DNA from: Pseudomonas citrullilanati
GTDB taxonomy: Bacteria > Pseudomonadota > Gammaproteobacteria > Pseudomonadales > Pseudomonadaceae
Assembly (NCBI RefSeq): GCF_030580855.1
Contig: NZ_JAUQOP010000024.1
Location: forward strand, 26,412-90,411
Reading direction: 5' to 3'
DNA length: 64,000 bases
Shown: positions 7,505 through 16,713 of the stretch, in pieces
Layout: every line of letters starts with the position of its first letter
Position numbering within the stretch: position 1 is the first letter of the stretch
Notes under the pieces: model-generated
The model's database searches: none
Seen by the model: the letters and a program-made list of their open reading frames with translations, nothing else
Told to the model about the DNA's origin: nothing
Position numbers and translations under genes: made by a program

Positions 7505-8536
7505 ATGCTGACGATCTATTCCGACGATCACCACTTGCACCATGGCCGCTGCGAGTTGATGGATGGGCAGTTGATGCCGTGTTTCGAGATGCCGTCGCGG
7601 GCCGATCATGTGCTGGAGCGGGTCAAGGCGCAGGCGTTGGGGCCGGTGGAGGCGCCGCGGGATTTTGGCCTGGGGCCGATCCAGCGCATCCACAGCGCGG
7701 CGTACCTGGAATTCTTCAAGGGCGCCTGGGACCGCTGGGCCAAATACCAGCGCGACGGTGACCTGTTGCCCTTCACCTGGCCGGCGCGGACGTTGCGCAC
7801 GGTCATCCCCACCAGCCTGCACGGCCAGTTGGGCTATTACAGCTTCGATGGCGGTGCGCCGATTACCGCCGGCACTTGGCAAGCGGCCTACAGCGCCGCG
7901 CAGGTGGCCCTCACCGCCCAGGCCGAGGTCCAGGGCGGCGCCCGCAGTGCCTTCGCGTTGTGCCGCCCGCCGGGGCATCACGCCGCAGGTGACCTGATGG
8001 GCGGCTATTGCTACCTGAACAACGCGGCCATCGCCGCCCAGGCCTTTCTCGACCAGGGGCACGAGAAGGTCGCGATCCTCGATGTGGACTACCACCACGG
8101 CAACGGTACGCAATCGATCTTCTACGAACGCAACGACGTGTTGTTCGCCTCGATCCACGGTCATCCGGAGGCGGAGTTTCCGTTCTTCCTGGGGTATGCC
8201 GATGAGCGCGGCGAAGGCGCCGGGGAAGGTTTCAACTTCAACTATCCTTTGCCGGCCGGCTCGGGCTGGGACACCTGGAGCGCGGCGCTGGAGCAGGCCT
8301 GCGGACAGATCCGCGGCTACGACGCCGATGTCATCGTCGTGTCGCTGGGGGTGGACACGTTCAAGGACGACCCGATCTCGCAATTCAAGCTCGACAGCCC
8401 GGATTACCTGGCGATGGGCAAACGCATCGCCGCACTCGGCAAGCCGACCCTGTTCGTGATGGAAGGCGGCTATGCGGTGGCAGAAATCGGCATCAATGCC
8501 GTGAACGTCCTTGAAGGTTTCCAAAGCGCCCCATGA
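7505..8536 (+). CDS. aphA: Acetylpolyamine amidohydrolase (HDAC superfamily)
   Basis: This 343-residue zinc hydrolase of the histone deacetylase superfamily removes acetyl groups from acetylated polyamines such as acetylputrescine or acetylcadaverine. The catalytic His pair is in RPPGHHA, zinc ligands are in LDVDYHHGNGT and SLGVDTFKDDP, and the transition-state Tyr is in EGGYAV. GGAG lies eight bases before the ATG. The next gene is a periplasmic polyamine-binding protein whose first possible ATG overlaps this stop codon. The same pairing occurs at PA1409-PA1410 in P. aeruginosa, hence the symbol. The two probably form an operon for acetylpolyamine use. Confidence 0.88.
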   Translation: MLTIYSDDHHLHHGRCELMDGQLMPCFEMPSRADHVLERVKAQALGPVEAPRDFGLGPIQRIHSAAYLEFFKGAWDRWAKYQRDGDLLPFTWPARTLRTVIPTSLHGQLGYYSFDGGAPITAGTWQAAYSAAQVALTAQAEVQGGARSAFALCRPPGHHAAGDLMGGYCYLNNAAIAAQAFLDQGHEKVAILDVDYHHGNGTQSIFYERNDVLFASIHGHPEAEFPFFLGYADERGEGAGEGFNFNYPLPAGSGWDTWSAALEQACGQIRGYDADVIVVSLGVDTFKDDPISQFKLDSPDYLAMGKRIAALGKPTLFVMEGGYAVAEIGINAVNVLEGFQSAP

Positions 8537-8547
8537 GGAAGACAAGC

Positions 8548-9645
8548 ATGAACAGACTCAAGCGTTTGATGGTGCCGGCCCTGTGCGCCGCGCTGCTGGG
8601 TACGGCCCACGCCGAAGAACGAACCCTGCGTGTCTATAACTGGTTCGACTACATCACGCCCAAGGCGCTGGAAGATTTCAAGGCGCAGAACAGCCAGGTC
8701 AAGTTGGTGTATGACATCTTCGACACCAACGAAGCCCTGGAGGCGAAGCTGCTGACCGGCAATTCCGGCTACGACGTGGTGGTGCCGTCCAATGTGTTCC
8801 TGGCCAAGCAGATCGAGGCCGGGGTCTTCCAGCCCCTGGACCGCAGCAAGTTGCCGAACTGGAACCACCTCGATCCCAAGCTGATGAAACTGATCGAGGC
8901 GAATGACCCGGGCAACAAATTCGCCGTGCCCTACATGTACGGCACCATCCTGATCGGCTTCAACCCGGACAAGGTCAAGGCCGCCCTGGGCGACCACGCG
9001 CCGGTGGACAGTTGGGACCTGATCTTCAAGGAAGAAAACCTCGGCAAGCTCAAGCAATGCGGCGTGGCGCTGCTGGATTCGCCGTCGGAGATCCTGCCGC
9101 TGGCCTTGCAGCACCTGGGCCTGGACCCCAACAGCAAAAAACCGGCGGACTACGCCAAGGCCGAAGCGCTGCTGATGAAGATCCGGCCGTACATCACCTA
9201 CTTCCACTCGTCCAAGTACATGGCGGACATCGCCAACGGCGACATCTGCGTCGCGGTGGGCTATTCGGGCAGCTTCTCCCAGGCGGCCAACCGCGCCAAG
9301 GAGGCCAAGAACGGCGTGGTCGTGGACATGCGCCTGCCCAAGGAAGGCGCGCCGATCTGGTTCGACATGCTCGCCATTCCCAAGGGCGCCGCCAACCCGA
9401 ACGACGCCTACGTCTTCATCAACTATCTGCTGCAACCGCAGGTGATCGCGCCGATCAGCGATTTCGTCGGCTACCCGAACCCGAACAAGGACGCCACCGA
9501 CAAGGTCGACCCGGCGATCCGCAACAACCCCAACCTGTACCCGACCGAAGCGGCCATGGCCTCGCTCTACACCTTGCAGCCGTTGCCAAGGGATGCCGAG
9601 CGCGCGCGGACCCGGGCGTGGACGCGGATCAAGTCCGGCCAGTAA
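8548..9645 (+). CDS. Periplasmic polyamine-binding protein (PotF/SpuD type)
   Basis: This is a 365-residue ABC substrate-binding protein with a signal peptide (cleavage after THA). The mature protein starts with the family strand LRVYNWFDYITP. Other PotF/SpuD signatures are VYDIFDTNEALEAKL, GYDVVVPS, PYMYGT and ANGDICVAVGYSGS, all contributing to the diamine/triamine pocket. I prefer the ATG at 8548 (GAGGAAG seven bases upstream) to the ATG at 8533 that overlaps the aphA stop. No permease or ATPase gene follows, so it must borrow a transporter or act as a stand-alone binder. It is co-transcribed with aphA. Confidence 0.9.
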   Translation: MNRLKRLMVPALCAALLGTAHAEERTLRVYNWFDYITPKALEDFKAQNSQVKLVYDIFDTNEALEAKLLTGNSGYDVVVPSNVFLAKQIEAGVFQPLDRSKLPNWNHLDPKLMKLIEANDPGNKFAVPYMYGTILIGFNPDKVKAALGDHAPVDSWDLIFKEENLGKLKQCGVALLDSPSEILPLALQHLGLDPNSKKPADYAKAEALLMKIRPYITYFHSSKYMADIANGDICVAVGYSGSFSQAANRAKEAKNGVVVDMRLPKEGAPIWFDMLAIPKGAANPNDAYVFINYLLQPQVIAPISDFVGYPNPNKDATDKVDPAIRNNPNLYPTEAAMASLYTLQPLPRDAERARTRAWTRIKSGQ

Positions 9646-9701
9646 CCGGCGTCGGGATCGCCTATACATAGTTACCACCCCCCTGCCAGGCAAGTGCCTA
9701 G

Positions 9702-9742
9702 CATGGAAACCCCCGAGGCATTGCGCTCCGGGGGTTTCCATG
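9702..9742 (+). promoter_or_regulatory. Perfect 14-base inverted repeat before the first giant toxin gene
   Basis: CATGGAAACCCCCG (9702-9715) and CGGGGGTTTCCATG (9729-9742) are exact complements with a 13-base loop, ending 23 bases before the toxin ATG. It lacks a T-run, so it is either a terminator-like barrier after the polyamine gene or a hairpin in the toxin mRNA leader. Confidence 0.55.
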
Positions 9743-9765
9743 CTCCGCCAGACAGGGAATGTCCG

Positions 9766-12700
9766 ATGACAACAACCGCCAGCACACCCCACGCAACACT
9801 CAATGCCAACCCCAGGGAAGCCGTGATCAACCAGTTGTTCGCCGGCCCCACCTACCCGGAAGTGGCCACCATCCTGTTGCGCGACGGCCTCAGGAAGCTG
9901 TACCCGACACTGAACCTCGACCCGCTCACTACGGTGGTCGGCCAACCGACCTGGAACATCGTCGATGGCGAAGTCGTCCAGGGCCAGACGCGCTACGAAA
10001 CCCTCAGCGACATGCTCGCCAGGCGCGTGGACGATAGCGAGCCCACGCTGCTGATCCAAGGGGAGCACTTCTTGACCCAGTTGCCGCTCACGGTGCCGGA
10101 GGTGCATCTGCCCGTGCGCATCGACCAGATTGGAAACCTGATCAACGAGCTGGTGCCGGCCATGGCCACGGCTTGCCAGGAACAGCAACTGGCGTACTGG
10201 AACGCGTCGGTCGGCGATTCCGGGCCACGCTGGCATGAGCTCTCCAATACCTTGCGCCGGGCCTGGGACGTCCACCGCGTGCGGGGCTGGAGCGCTGCGG
10301 AATGCGCCATGGCCAGGCACCTGTTCCAGTACCCCGACCGCCAGGGCCGCCGGGACAACAGCCTCTACGACTGCCACGCCTACTTGATCGACATGGAGGG
10401 CATAGAGGACAACCAGGTACGGCGCCTGACTGAAAACTCGATCATGGTGCTGATTGGCAAGATCGACAAGCGCGAAGTCATCCTCAAGTACTCGCTGCTC
10501 AATGGCTACGAGAAATACAGCTCACAGCACGCACTGGGGCAATCCCTTCCGGCCCACCTGTACGCCAACCAGTACGGGAAGGTCCGCTGGCAGCTCTATG
10601 AGCCCGACGGCAATATCTTCGATCACAAGGCCTGCGGGATGATTTCCGAGCAGCTCAAGCTCATCAGCACCTCCAGCTTGCAAACGGTGACGCCCTACGA
10701 GCGTTGGCAGCCTCCAGCGGCCAGCCAGGAAGTGGACAACGATCCGGTGGAGGCCTGGTTCAAGCGGGAGATCCCCCGTTGGTTGCAGTCGGCCTCGACA
10801 TCGGACCAGATCCTGTTCGCCCAACACATGAGGGACCTGTCGATACTCGGCAGCCTCCACGCGGGCAAAACCTACCTGGACGGCATCGCGCCGATCAGGG
10901 ACTTCACCCTGGCGGCCCTGAAGCAGCGCATGCAGGCCGATCATGCCGACGCCTCGACGCTCGACCTGGAGAAGATCCAGATCGAGATACGCAGCCCCGT
11001 GATATGGGGCAGTTTTGTCGTGCCCGGCAAGGTCGACACCACCCGGTTCAGCCTCGTCGACCTGGCCTTGCAGAACCTGATCGCCCTGCCCCTCGGCAAC
11101 AAGACCGTGCAAAGCCTGGACGACAACACGCCGTTGCCCGCGTGGATGACCGTCGATTACCTGGAGAACCTCATCACGCAGGTCGACATCGGTCGCGTCT
11201 ACCCGGAGCTGGTCAAGCACACACTGCTCGACGACCCCGCCGAATCGACCCGGCGCGAACGACTGTTCAGCGCGCAGTTGCGCCTCCAGCTGCCGATGCT
11301 CGCGCTGGAAAGCAAGATCCGTGGCTTGGGCAACCTGGACGAAAGAGGCTACCGCTACGTCGCGGCGTTGATGGCCCCCGACGAAGCCGATCGCCAGGTG
11401 GACGGCAAGACCATCGTCATACGCCGGCTGGCCTTCGTCGCCGAACTGCAACTGGGCAACACCGAGGATGTGGTCACCAACATGTTCATCATCGGCCCCC
11501 AGGACTCGGACGCCGGTCCCTGCCTGCTGTACCGGCCGATGCTGGAGCCGCAATTGAGCCAGTACCCCTCGTTCAGCAACCTGCTGTATGCGATCAGGCA
11601 AACCCCGGCCTTGCGCCAATCGGTCCTGGCCTGGCTGCCCGATGGGGTGCGGGAGGATTACGGCCGCTACGTGTTCCCGGACCTGTTGCCCTCGCCCTGG
11701 ACCATCCTGGCATTCGTGGCCGCGCCGGTAACCTCCCTGGCCAACAGCGGCCCCATCAGCTTGAGCGAAAAGACCCTGGGCGCCGATTTCCTGCCGATTC
11801 TGTACAAGGCCAACGCCGACGCATTGGTCACGCTGGCCGACCGGCAATCGGTCTCCAACCGCGAGAACCGATGGGAGTCCTTCAAACGGGCCGGCTGGCT
11901 GCTACTGAACGTGGCCTTGCCTTACCTGGGCACCACCGCAGGCACCGTGGCCTGGCTCTGGCAGACCCTGGACGATATCGACAAGCTGACGCGCGACGCC
12001 GAGGGGGCCGACGCCCCAGCCAAGTGGGAAGTGTTCGTGGACCTGCTGTTGAACATCTCCCTGGTGATCGTGGCCCATACCGTCAGCCGCAGCCGGGAGA
12101 CCAAGCGTGGCCAGCCGGCGAACGCACCACGACCGGTGAGCGAACTGGAAAACCTGCTCAAGCCACGGCCTGAACTGGTGATGGAGCAGCAGCCGCCCCG
12201 CCTCTCCAAGGCTTTGCTGACCGAGCATTACGAGCGCATTCATTCCAGCGGCGCCCTGATGAGCCGCTCCCGGGAAAGCGCCACGCTGCTCGACGCCTTC
12301 AGCATCGCAGCCCCCCGAGCCCCCGGGCACCCCCAGGCCTTTGGCCCGCTCAAGGGCCTCTATGGGCAACAGGGGGACTGGAAAGCCTACCTCTCGGGCA
12401 GGTGGTTCAAGGTGGGCGTGCAGCACGGGCAGGTCTCGATCATCGACAGCAAGGATCCCGCCGGCATCGGCCCATTGTTGATGCGCGACGCCCAGGGCCA
12501 ATGGCATATCGACACGCACTTGCGCATCCGCGGCATCGGTTCCCAGGGGGTGCGGGAAAAGGTCATTGCCAATGCCCAGCATCGCCGGGTCGAGCTGTTG
12601 GCTGAACTGAACCGCTTCGAAGCCAAGAAACCCCAGGCGCAGAAACTGCTGACCATGGAAGCGCAGGCCCTCAAGGAGGCCTCGGGCAGCGCCAGGGAGC

Positions 12701-14388
12701 TCAAGCGCGATGAATACGTCGGGGCGCTGAAAACCCAGCGCGAGCGTTACGAGGAGGCCCTGAAGACGCTATTGGAGTGGCCCGTCTTCCAGTCCAGGCC
12801 GGATTACCCCCGGACCCGCCTCGGCTACCTGAATGCCCAGGTCAATTTCACCTTCGCCGAAATAGACGCCCTCGGCGAACGGTTCGACCCGACCATGGAC
12901 AAGGCCAAGGGCATGATCACGTCCGGGGTCAAGGTCCTGGAGCAACAGCACATCGACACGGCCCAGGCGATGGTCAACGTCGGCGACGACATGATCGAAC
13001 GCCTCGACTACATGGAGACGCGTTTCACCGAGCTCAAGCAGATGGGCCGCGAAGGTTTCGAGTTCGTCCGCCAGCACCGCCGCAAGCTGCCGATGCATAC
13101 CGGTGACGACCTGCGCCTGATCAAGCTGGATATGTTCCGCCACCTCTGCCTGTCCCTTGAAAGCGTCGAGTCGGTGCCCGAAGCCTGGGAAGAACTCAAT
13201 CATCTGGTCGACAACGCCACCGTGGCGTTCCAGAGCCTGCGCGATGCAGCCGACGAACGAAGCCGAATCCGCCTGGACGAGCAGATCGACGCTTTCGGCA
13301 GCCTGGCCGAACAGTTCATGGCCATCGACGAACACCTGCAATACCTGGGCGGGGAATACAGGACGAGCATCCGCTCGGCGCAGCTCAATCGCCTGCGCAG
13401 CGGCATCGACACCCTGGTCAAAAGCACCCTGCAGCGCCTGGGGTCGGCCCTGGAGGAACGCAACGATCGACGTAACGCCCACAGCCCCTACGAGCAACGC
13501 CCCAGGCCGCGGAAAAAGTTCATCAGGGCCCGGTTCTGGGGACTGGTCAGCGGCGAGCCGCGCTTGTCCAGGTCGCTGGAGGAAACCGATTGGGTCGACG
13601 TCAAGAACCCGTTTTCCGGGGAGATCATCGTCACGTTCCACCGCAAGGAAACCGGCGAATGGATACCCCACATGAAACCCGGCGGCGAGCCCGCCGTGGT
13701 GCCCGCGCTGGCCACCAGCATGGCGAAGGGCACGGACCTGATCAACGGCCTGCCCGCGTTCAAGACGCAGGTCGAGCACACGGTCAAACAGTCGCACCGG
13801 ACCGCCGCCGGGATCGGCATGATCCTCAACGCCCATGCCCGCCGGATGGAAAAAGTCAGCGCTGCCATCAACAAAGCGCTCGATCAAGCCCAGGGTGTCG
13901 TCTCGAACGAAACCACCGAACTGCCCGAAGCCCAGCGTCGCTCCGCCGAGCGCCTGCGCAGCCAACTGGAAAAGGAGTCGAGCGCGCTCTACGACCTGGG
14001 TTTCGAAACGGTGCTGCACGTCATCAAGCAGCGGCCGCCGACCATGAGCGGCGTCCTCTGGCTGCGCAGCCGCAACCAGATTTCCATCACCAAGCAGCGA
14101 AGCCGCCAACGCATCAAGCAAGCCCCTTTCGGTTACCTGGACCGCTACGAGATCAAGGAGCAGAAAACCGGCAAGACGCTCTGGTACGCGGATTTTCGCT
14201 ATTCGACCAATTGGGTGCCGGCCCACGCGTTCATTTCCGCCCGCCTGAAAACCCTTGAGCAGATCGAGGAAGGGTACCTCGAAGCGCCTATCGAGCGGCT
14301 TGGCCAGCGCCAGCTGATCGACCTTTACCGCAGCGAAATCGCCATCGACCAGGCCAAGGAGGTGTTCTTCCAGAAGAAATCCCACTGA
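9766..14388 (+). CDS. Giant dermonecrotic-toxin-like protein (DUF6543)
   Basis: This 1540-residue protein has no signal peptide. The N-terminal half (to about residue 680) has the pattern of the DUF6543/dermonecrotic-toxin-like family widespread in plant-associated Pseudomonas: LFSAQLRLQLPMLALESKIRG, then VVTNMFIIGP and CLLYRPMLEPQL. Two hydrophobic stretches (about 709-735 and 757-775) could insert into a membrane. A charged helical region (about 945-1010) and other long helices follow, and a basic C-terminal domain ends with YEIKEQKTGKTLWYADF. No catalytic motif is recognisable. The start at 9766 has AGGGA upstream. No secretion apparatus or obvious immunity gene is adjacent. Family placement is fairly sure; toxicity is inferred. 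Confidence 0.72.
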   Translation: MTTTASTPHATLNANPREAVINQLFAGPTYPEVATILLRDGLRKLYPTLNLDPLTTVVGQPTWNIVDGEVVQGQTRYETLSDMLARRVDDSEPTLLIQGEHFLTQLPLTVPEVHLPVRIDQIGNLINELVPAMATACQEQQLAYWNASVGDSGPRWHELSNTLRRAWDVHRVRGWSAAECAMARHLFQYPDRQGRRDNSLYDCHAYLIDMEGIEDNQVRRLTENSIMVLIGKIDKREVILKYSLLNGYEKYSSQHALGQSLPAHLYANQYGKVRWQLYEPDGNIFDHKACGMISEQLKLISTSSLQTVTPYERWQPPAASQEVDNDPVEAWFKREIPRWLQSASTSDQILFAQHMRDLSILGSLHAGKTYLDGIAPIRDFTLAALKQRMQADHADASTLDLEKIQIEIRSPVIWGSFVVPGKVDTTRFSLVDLALQNLIALPLGNKTVQSLDDNTPLPAWMTVDYLENLITQVDIGRVYPELVKHTLLDDPAESTRRERLFSAQLRLQLPMLALESKIRGLGNLDERGYRYVAALMAPDEADRQVDGKTIVIRRLAFVAELQLGNTEDVVTNMFIIGPQDSDAGPCLLYRPMLEPQLSQYPSFSNLLYAIRQTPALRQSVLAWLPDGVREDYGRYVFPDLLPSPWTILAFVAAPVTSLANSGPISLSEKTLGADFLPILYKANADALVTLADRQSVSNRENRWESFKRAGWLLLNVALPYLGTTAGTVAWLWQTLDDIDKLTRDAEGADAPAKWEVFVDLLLNISLVIVAHTVSRSRETKRGQPANAPRPVSELENLLKPRPELVMEQQPPRLSKALLTEHYERIHSSGALMSRSRESATLLDAFSIAAPRAPGHPQAFGPLKGLYGQQGDWKAYLSGRWFKVGVQHGQVSIIDSKDPAGIGPLLMRDAQGQWHIDTHLRIRGIGSQGVREKVIANAQHRRVELLAELNRFEAKKPQAQKLLTMEAQALKEASGSARELKRDEYVGALKTQRERYEEALKTLLEWPVFQSRPDYPRTRLGYLNAQVNFTFAEIDALGERFDPTMDKAKGMITSGVKVLEQQHIDTAQAMVNVGDDMIERLDYMETRFTELKQMGREGFEFVRQHRRKLPMHTGDDLRLIKLDMFRHLCLSLESVESVPEAWEELNHLVDNATVAFQSLRDAADERSRIRLDEQIDAFGSLAEQFMAIDEHLQYLGGEYRTSIRSAQLNRLRSGIDTLVKSTLQRLGSALEERNDRRNAHSPYEQRPRPRKKFIRARFWGLVSGEPRLSRSLEETDWVDVKNPFSGEIIVTFHRKETGEWIPHMKPGGEPAVVPALATSMAKGTDLINGLPAFKTQVEHTVKQSHRTAAGIGMILNAHARRMEKVSAAINKALDQAQGVVSNETTELPEAQRRSAERLRSQLEKESSALYDLGFETVLHVIKQRPPTMSGVLWLRSRNQISITKQRSRQRIKQAPFGYLDRYEIKEQKTGKTLWYADFRYSTNWVPAHAFISARLKTLEQIEEGYLEAPIERLGQRQLIDLYRSEIAIDQAKEVFFQKKSH

Positions 14389-14421
14389 GGTCGCCAGGGG
14401 CATTCCTGCGGCGCCGTACCG

Positions 14422-15981
14422 TCAGGTTTTCCAGGCCTTGACCAGGTTCGCCAGCGCGGCATCGATCGCCGCTGGCGGGACCGCGGCGAACCCCAGCACC
14501 AGCCCGGCCCGCACCTGGGCCGGCTCGGTCGTGGGCAACCAGTAGCCACTCAACCCGTTGACTTCCACACCGACAGCCAACGCTTGGTCGATCAGCTCGC
14601 GCTCGCGCTCGACGGCGTCCACGGGCACCGTCACGTGCAGGCCCGCCACCACCGTGGGCATCGAGCCGACCCCTTCGATTGCCTTCGGCCAGCGTGCCAG
14701 CAATGCGTCACGCCGGGCCAGGGCGGCCCGGCGCATGCGCCGGATGTGCCGCTGGAAATGCCCGGCGGCCATGAACTCGGCCATCACCGCCTGGGTGCTG
14801 ACCTCGGAATGGCGCACGTCCACGGCCCGCCGTCGGGCGAAGGCATCGACCAGGCCGGCCGGCAGCACCAGGTAACCCAGGCGCAGGGCCGGGAACGCCA
14901 CCTTGCCGAAGGTCCCCACATACAGCACCCGCCCCTGGCGATCGAGCGCCGCCAAGGGCGCCAGGGGTGCGCCGCTGTAGCGGTATTCGCCGTCATAGTC
15001 ATCCTCGACGATCCAGCCGTCGTTGCGCTCGGCCCAGGCCAGCAACTCCAGGCGCCGCGCCAGGCTCATGACCACGCCCGTGGGGTATTGATGGGAGGGC
15101 GTGACATAGGCCAGGCGGCAACCGTCGAGCGTACCGAGCACCGCGCAATCGAGGCCATCGCTGTCCACCGGCACGCCCCTGACCTGGGCGCCGGCAACGG
15201 CAAACGCATGCCCGGCGGCGCGATAGCCGGGATTCTCCACCGCGACGATGTCACCAGGATCGATCAACAGCTGTGCACAAAGGCTGATGCCCTGTTGTGC
15301 ACCGCTGGTGATCACAATTTGTTCAGCCGTGCAGTGCAAGCCACGGGAACTGCGCAGGTACGCGGCGATCAAGCCGCGCAGGCGTCCATCGCCCTGGGCG
15401 TCGCCATAACACAGCTGCTGCAGATCCGGTTTGCGCCAGAAAGCCGCGTTCAGCTTGGCCCAGACCTCGAAAGGGAACAGATCGAATGCCGGAACCCCCA
15501 CCCGAAACGCCCTCGGCGGACCGCTGGGAGGCTGGGACAAATGGTGCCTTTGCAGCCGTTCCAACGCCGTGCTGTGGATAACTTTACTGGATGAAACCCC
15601 AGGTAAATCCCCTGATTTTGTGGATAAGGCTGTGGGTAAGCCTGTTGAAAAGCCTGTGGACACTTTTGTGGATATGTTTTTCAGCGGCAGCGTCGCACCC
15701 GACAGTTTCGCCACGTAGGTACCATCCCCCACGCGTCCTTCGATGAAGCCTTCGGCGTACAACTGATCGTAGGCCCGCACCACGCTGTTGCGGGAAATCG
15801 ACAACGCCGAGGCCAGGTCGCGGCTGGCCGGCAGGCGCGTGCCACTGGCCAGGCGCCCGTCCAGCACCCGCGTGCGCAAGGCCTGGTAGAGCTGGCGGCT
15901 GAGGCCCTGGCCGCGATCGAGTTCGATCCCGGCAGGATTGAAAGACAGCGGCGGCAGGGAATCCGGCATGGCAGCACTCAT
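14422..15981 (-). CDS. MocR/PdxR-type transcriptional regulator
   Basis: This is a 519-residue fusion of a GntR-type winged helix (about 15-85: LYQALRTRVLDGRLASGTRLP, SRNSVVRAYDQL) with a class I aminotransferase-like domain. That domain includes AYVTPSHQYPTG, the EDDYDGEYRY signature and the PLP lysine in VGTFGKVAFPALRLGY. Members sense PLP or amino compounds. The linker (about 100-125) is made of four-residue repeats rich in Ser-Thr. I use the ATG at 15981; a TTG directly before and an ATG at 15969 are alternatives. It is divergent from paiB, whose expression it most likely controls through the inverted repeat between them. Confidence 0.9.
   Translation of the reverse strand: MSAAMPDSLPPLSFNPAGIELDRGQGLSRQLYQALRTRVLDGRLASGTRLPASRDLASALSISRNSVVRAYDQLYAEGFIEGRVGDGTYVAKLSGATLPLKNISTKVSTGFSTGLPTALSTKSGDLPGVSSSKVIHSTALERLQRHHLSQPPSGPPRAFRVGVPAFDLFPFEVWAKLNAAFWRKPDLQQLCYGDAQGDGRLRGLIAAYLRSSRGLHCTAEQIVITSGAQQGISLCAQLLIDPGDIVAVENPGYRAAGHAFAVAGAQVRGVPVDSDGLDCAVLGTLDGCRLAYVTPSHQYPTGVVMSLARRLELLAWAERNDGWIVEDDYDGEYRYSGAPLAPLAALDRQGRVLYVGTFGKVAFPALRLGYLVLPAGLVDAFARRRAVDVRHSEVSTQAVMAEFMAAGHFQRHIRRMRRAALARRDALLARWPKAIEGVGSMPTVVAGLHVTVPVDAVERERELIDQALAVGVEVNGLSGYWLPTTEPAQVRAGLVLGFAAVPPAAIDAALANLVKAWKT
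15573..15675. repeat. DnaA-box-like 12-base repeats inside the regulator linker
   Basis: Five copies of TGTGGNNAN lie here: TGTGGATAA at 15573 and 15619 (both perfect DnaA boxes), TGTGGGTAA at 15631, TGTGGACAC at 15655 and TGTGGATAT at 15667. The last four are in 12-base register and encode the in-frame (x)(x)Ser/Pro-Thr repeats of the MocR linker on the other strand. Confidence 0.6.
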
Positions 15982-15996
15982 CAATGGACCTATCGA

Positions 15997-16029
15997 ATTG
16001 GTCGCAAGTGGCTCTTACCACAGACCAAT
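15997..16029. promoter_or_regulatory. Inverted repeat between mocR-like gene and paiB
   Basis: ATTGGTC (15997-16003) and GACCAAT (16023-16029) are exact complements and enclose GTGG/CCAC. A further GGACC precedes at 15987. It is the only clear symmetric element in the 88-base divergent promoter region, and so a candidate operator for the MocR-type regulator. Confidence 0.5.
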
Positions 16030-16069
16030 GGCCTGCCTAGGATGCTCGCATTCGCCAAGGAAAAACACC

Positions 16070-16711
16070 ATGTACAACCCCCAGGCCTTTGCCGTCGACG
16101 ACTTGCCCCAACTCCACCGGATGATCGGCGATTGCCGCCTGGCGGTGTTGGTCACCCAGGGTGAGCAGGGCTTGCAAGCCAGCCATCTGCCGCTGCTGCT
16201 GGATACCCACCAGGGGCCTCATGGCACGCTGTACGGGCATATGGCCCGGGCCAATCGGCAATGGCACGACTTGCAGGCCGGCGCCGAGGCGCTGGTGATC
16301 TTCGCCGGGGCCGATGCCTATGTCAGCCCGGCGTTCTACCCCGGCAAGGCCGAACACGGCAAGGTCGTGCCGACCTGGAACTACCTGGCCGTGCATGCCT
16401 ATGGCCGTGCCGAGGTGTTCGACGATGCCCAGCGCCTGCGCGACCTGGTGGGCGCTCTCACCGACCGCCACGAAGCCGGCCGTGCCCAGCCATGGAAGAT
16501 CGAGGATGCCCCGGCGCAGTACCTCGACAGCATGCTCAAGGCCATCGTCGGCTTCGCCCTGCCCATCCAGCGCCTGGAGGGCAAACGCAAGCTCAGCCAG
16601 AACCGCAGCCCGGCGGATGCCACCGGGGTGCGCGACGGCCTCGCCCACAGTCTCGACCCGCAGGATCAGGCGCTCGCGCGGCTGATGCCTGAACGATCAC
16701 CCAAGGAGTGA
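16070..16711 (+). CDS. paiB: PaiB-type FMN-binding negative regulator
   Basis: This 213-residue protein of the PaiB family has a split-barrel flavin-binding fold. It starts MYNPQAFAVDDLPQLHRMI and has typical PaiB segments: SHLPLLLD, LYGHMARANRQW, YVSPAFYPGK and VPTWNYLAVHAYG. PaiB proteins are described as repressors of sporulation and protease genes in Bacillus; in proteobacteria the gene is usually next to a MocR regulator and acetyltransferases, as here. The GNAT gene follows with AAGGAG overlapping the end of this one, so paiB and two GNAT genes form an operon. PaiA is itself a polyamine acetyltransferase, which fits the GNAT neighbours. Confidence 0.85.
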   Translation: MYNPQAFAVDDLPQLHRMIGDCRLAVLVTQGEQGLQASHLPLLLDTHQGPHGTLYGHMARANRQWHDLQAGAEALVIFAGADAYVSPAFYPGKAEHGKVVPTWNYLAVHAYGRAEVFDDAQRLRDLVGALTDRHEAGRAQPWKIEDAPAQYLDSMLKAIVGFALPIQRLEGKRKLSQNRSPADATGVRDGLAHSLDPQDQALARLMPERSPKE

Positions 16712-16713
16712 AC

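Noticed and set aside
8470..10377. A 635-codon reverse frame across the polyamine-binding and toxin genes
   Set aside because: It crosses two well-supported forward genes and their junction and resembles no family.
15573..15675. Replication origin
   Set aside because: DnaA-box-like repeats are present, but they lie in a coding linker and there is no dnaA, dnaN, AT-rich unwinding element or other oriC landmark nearby.
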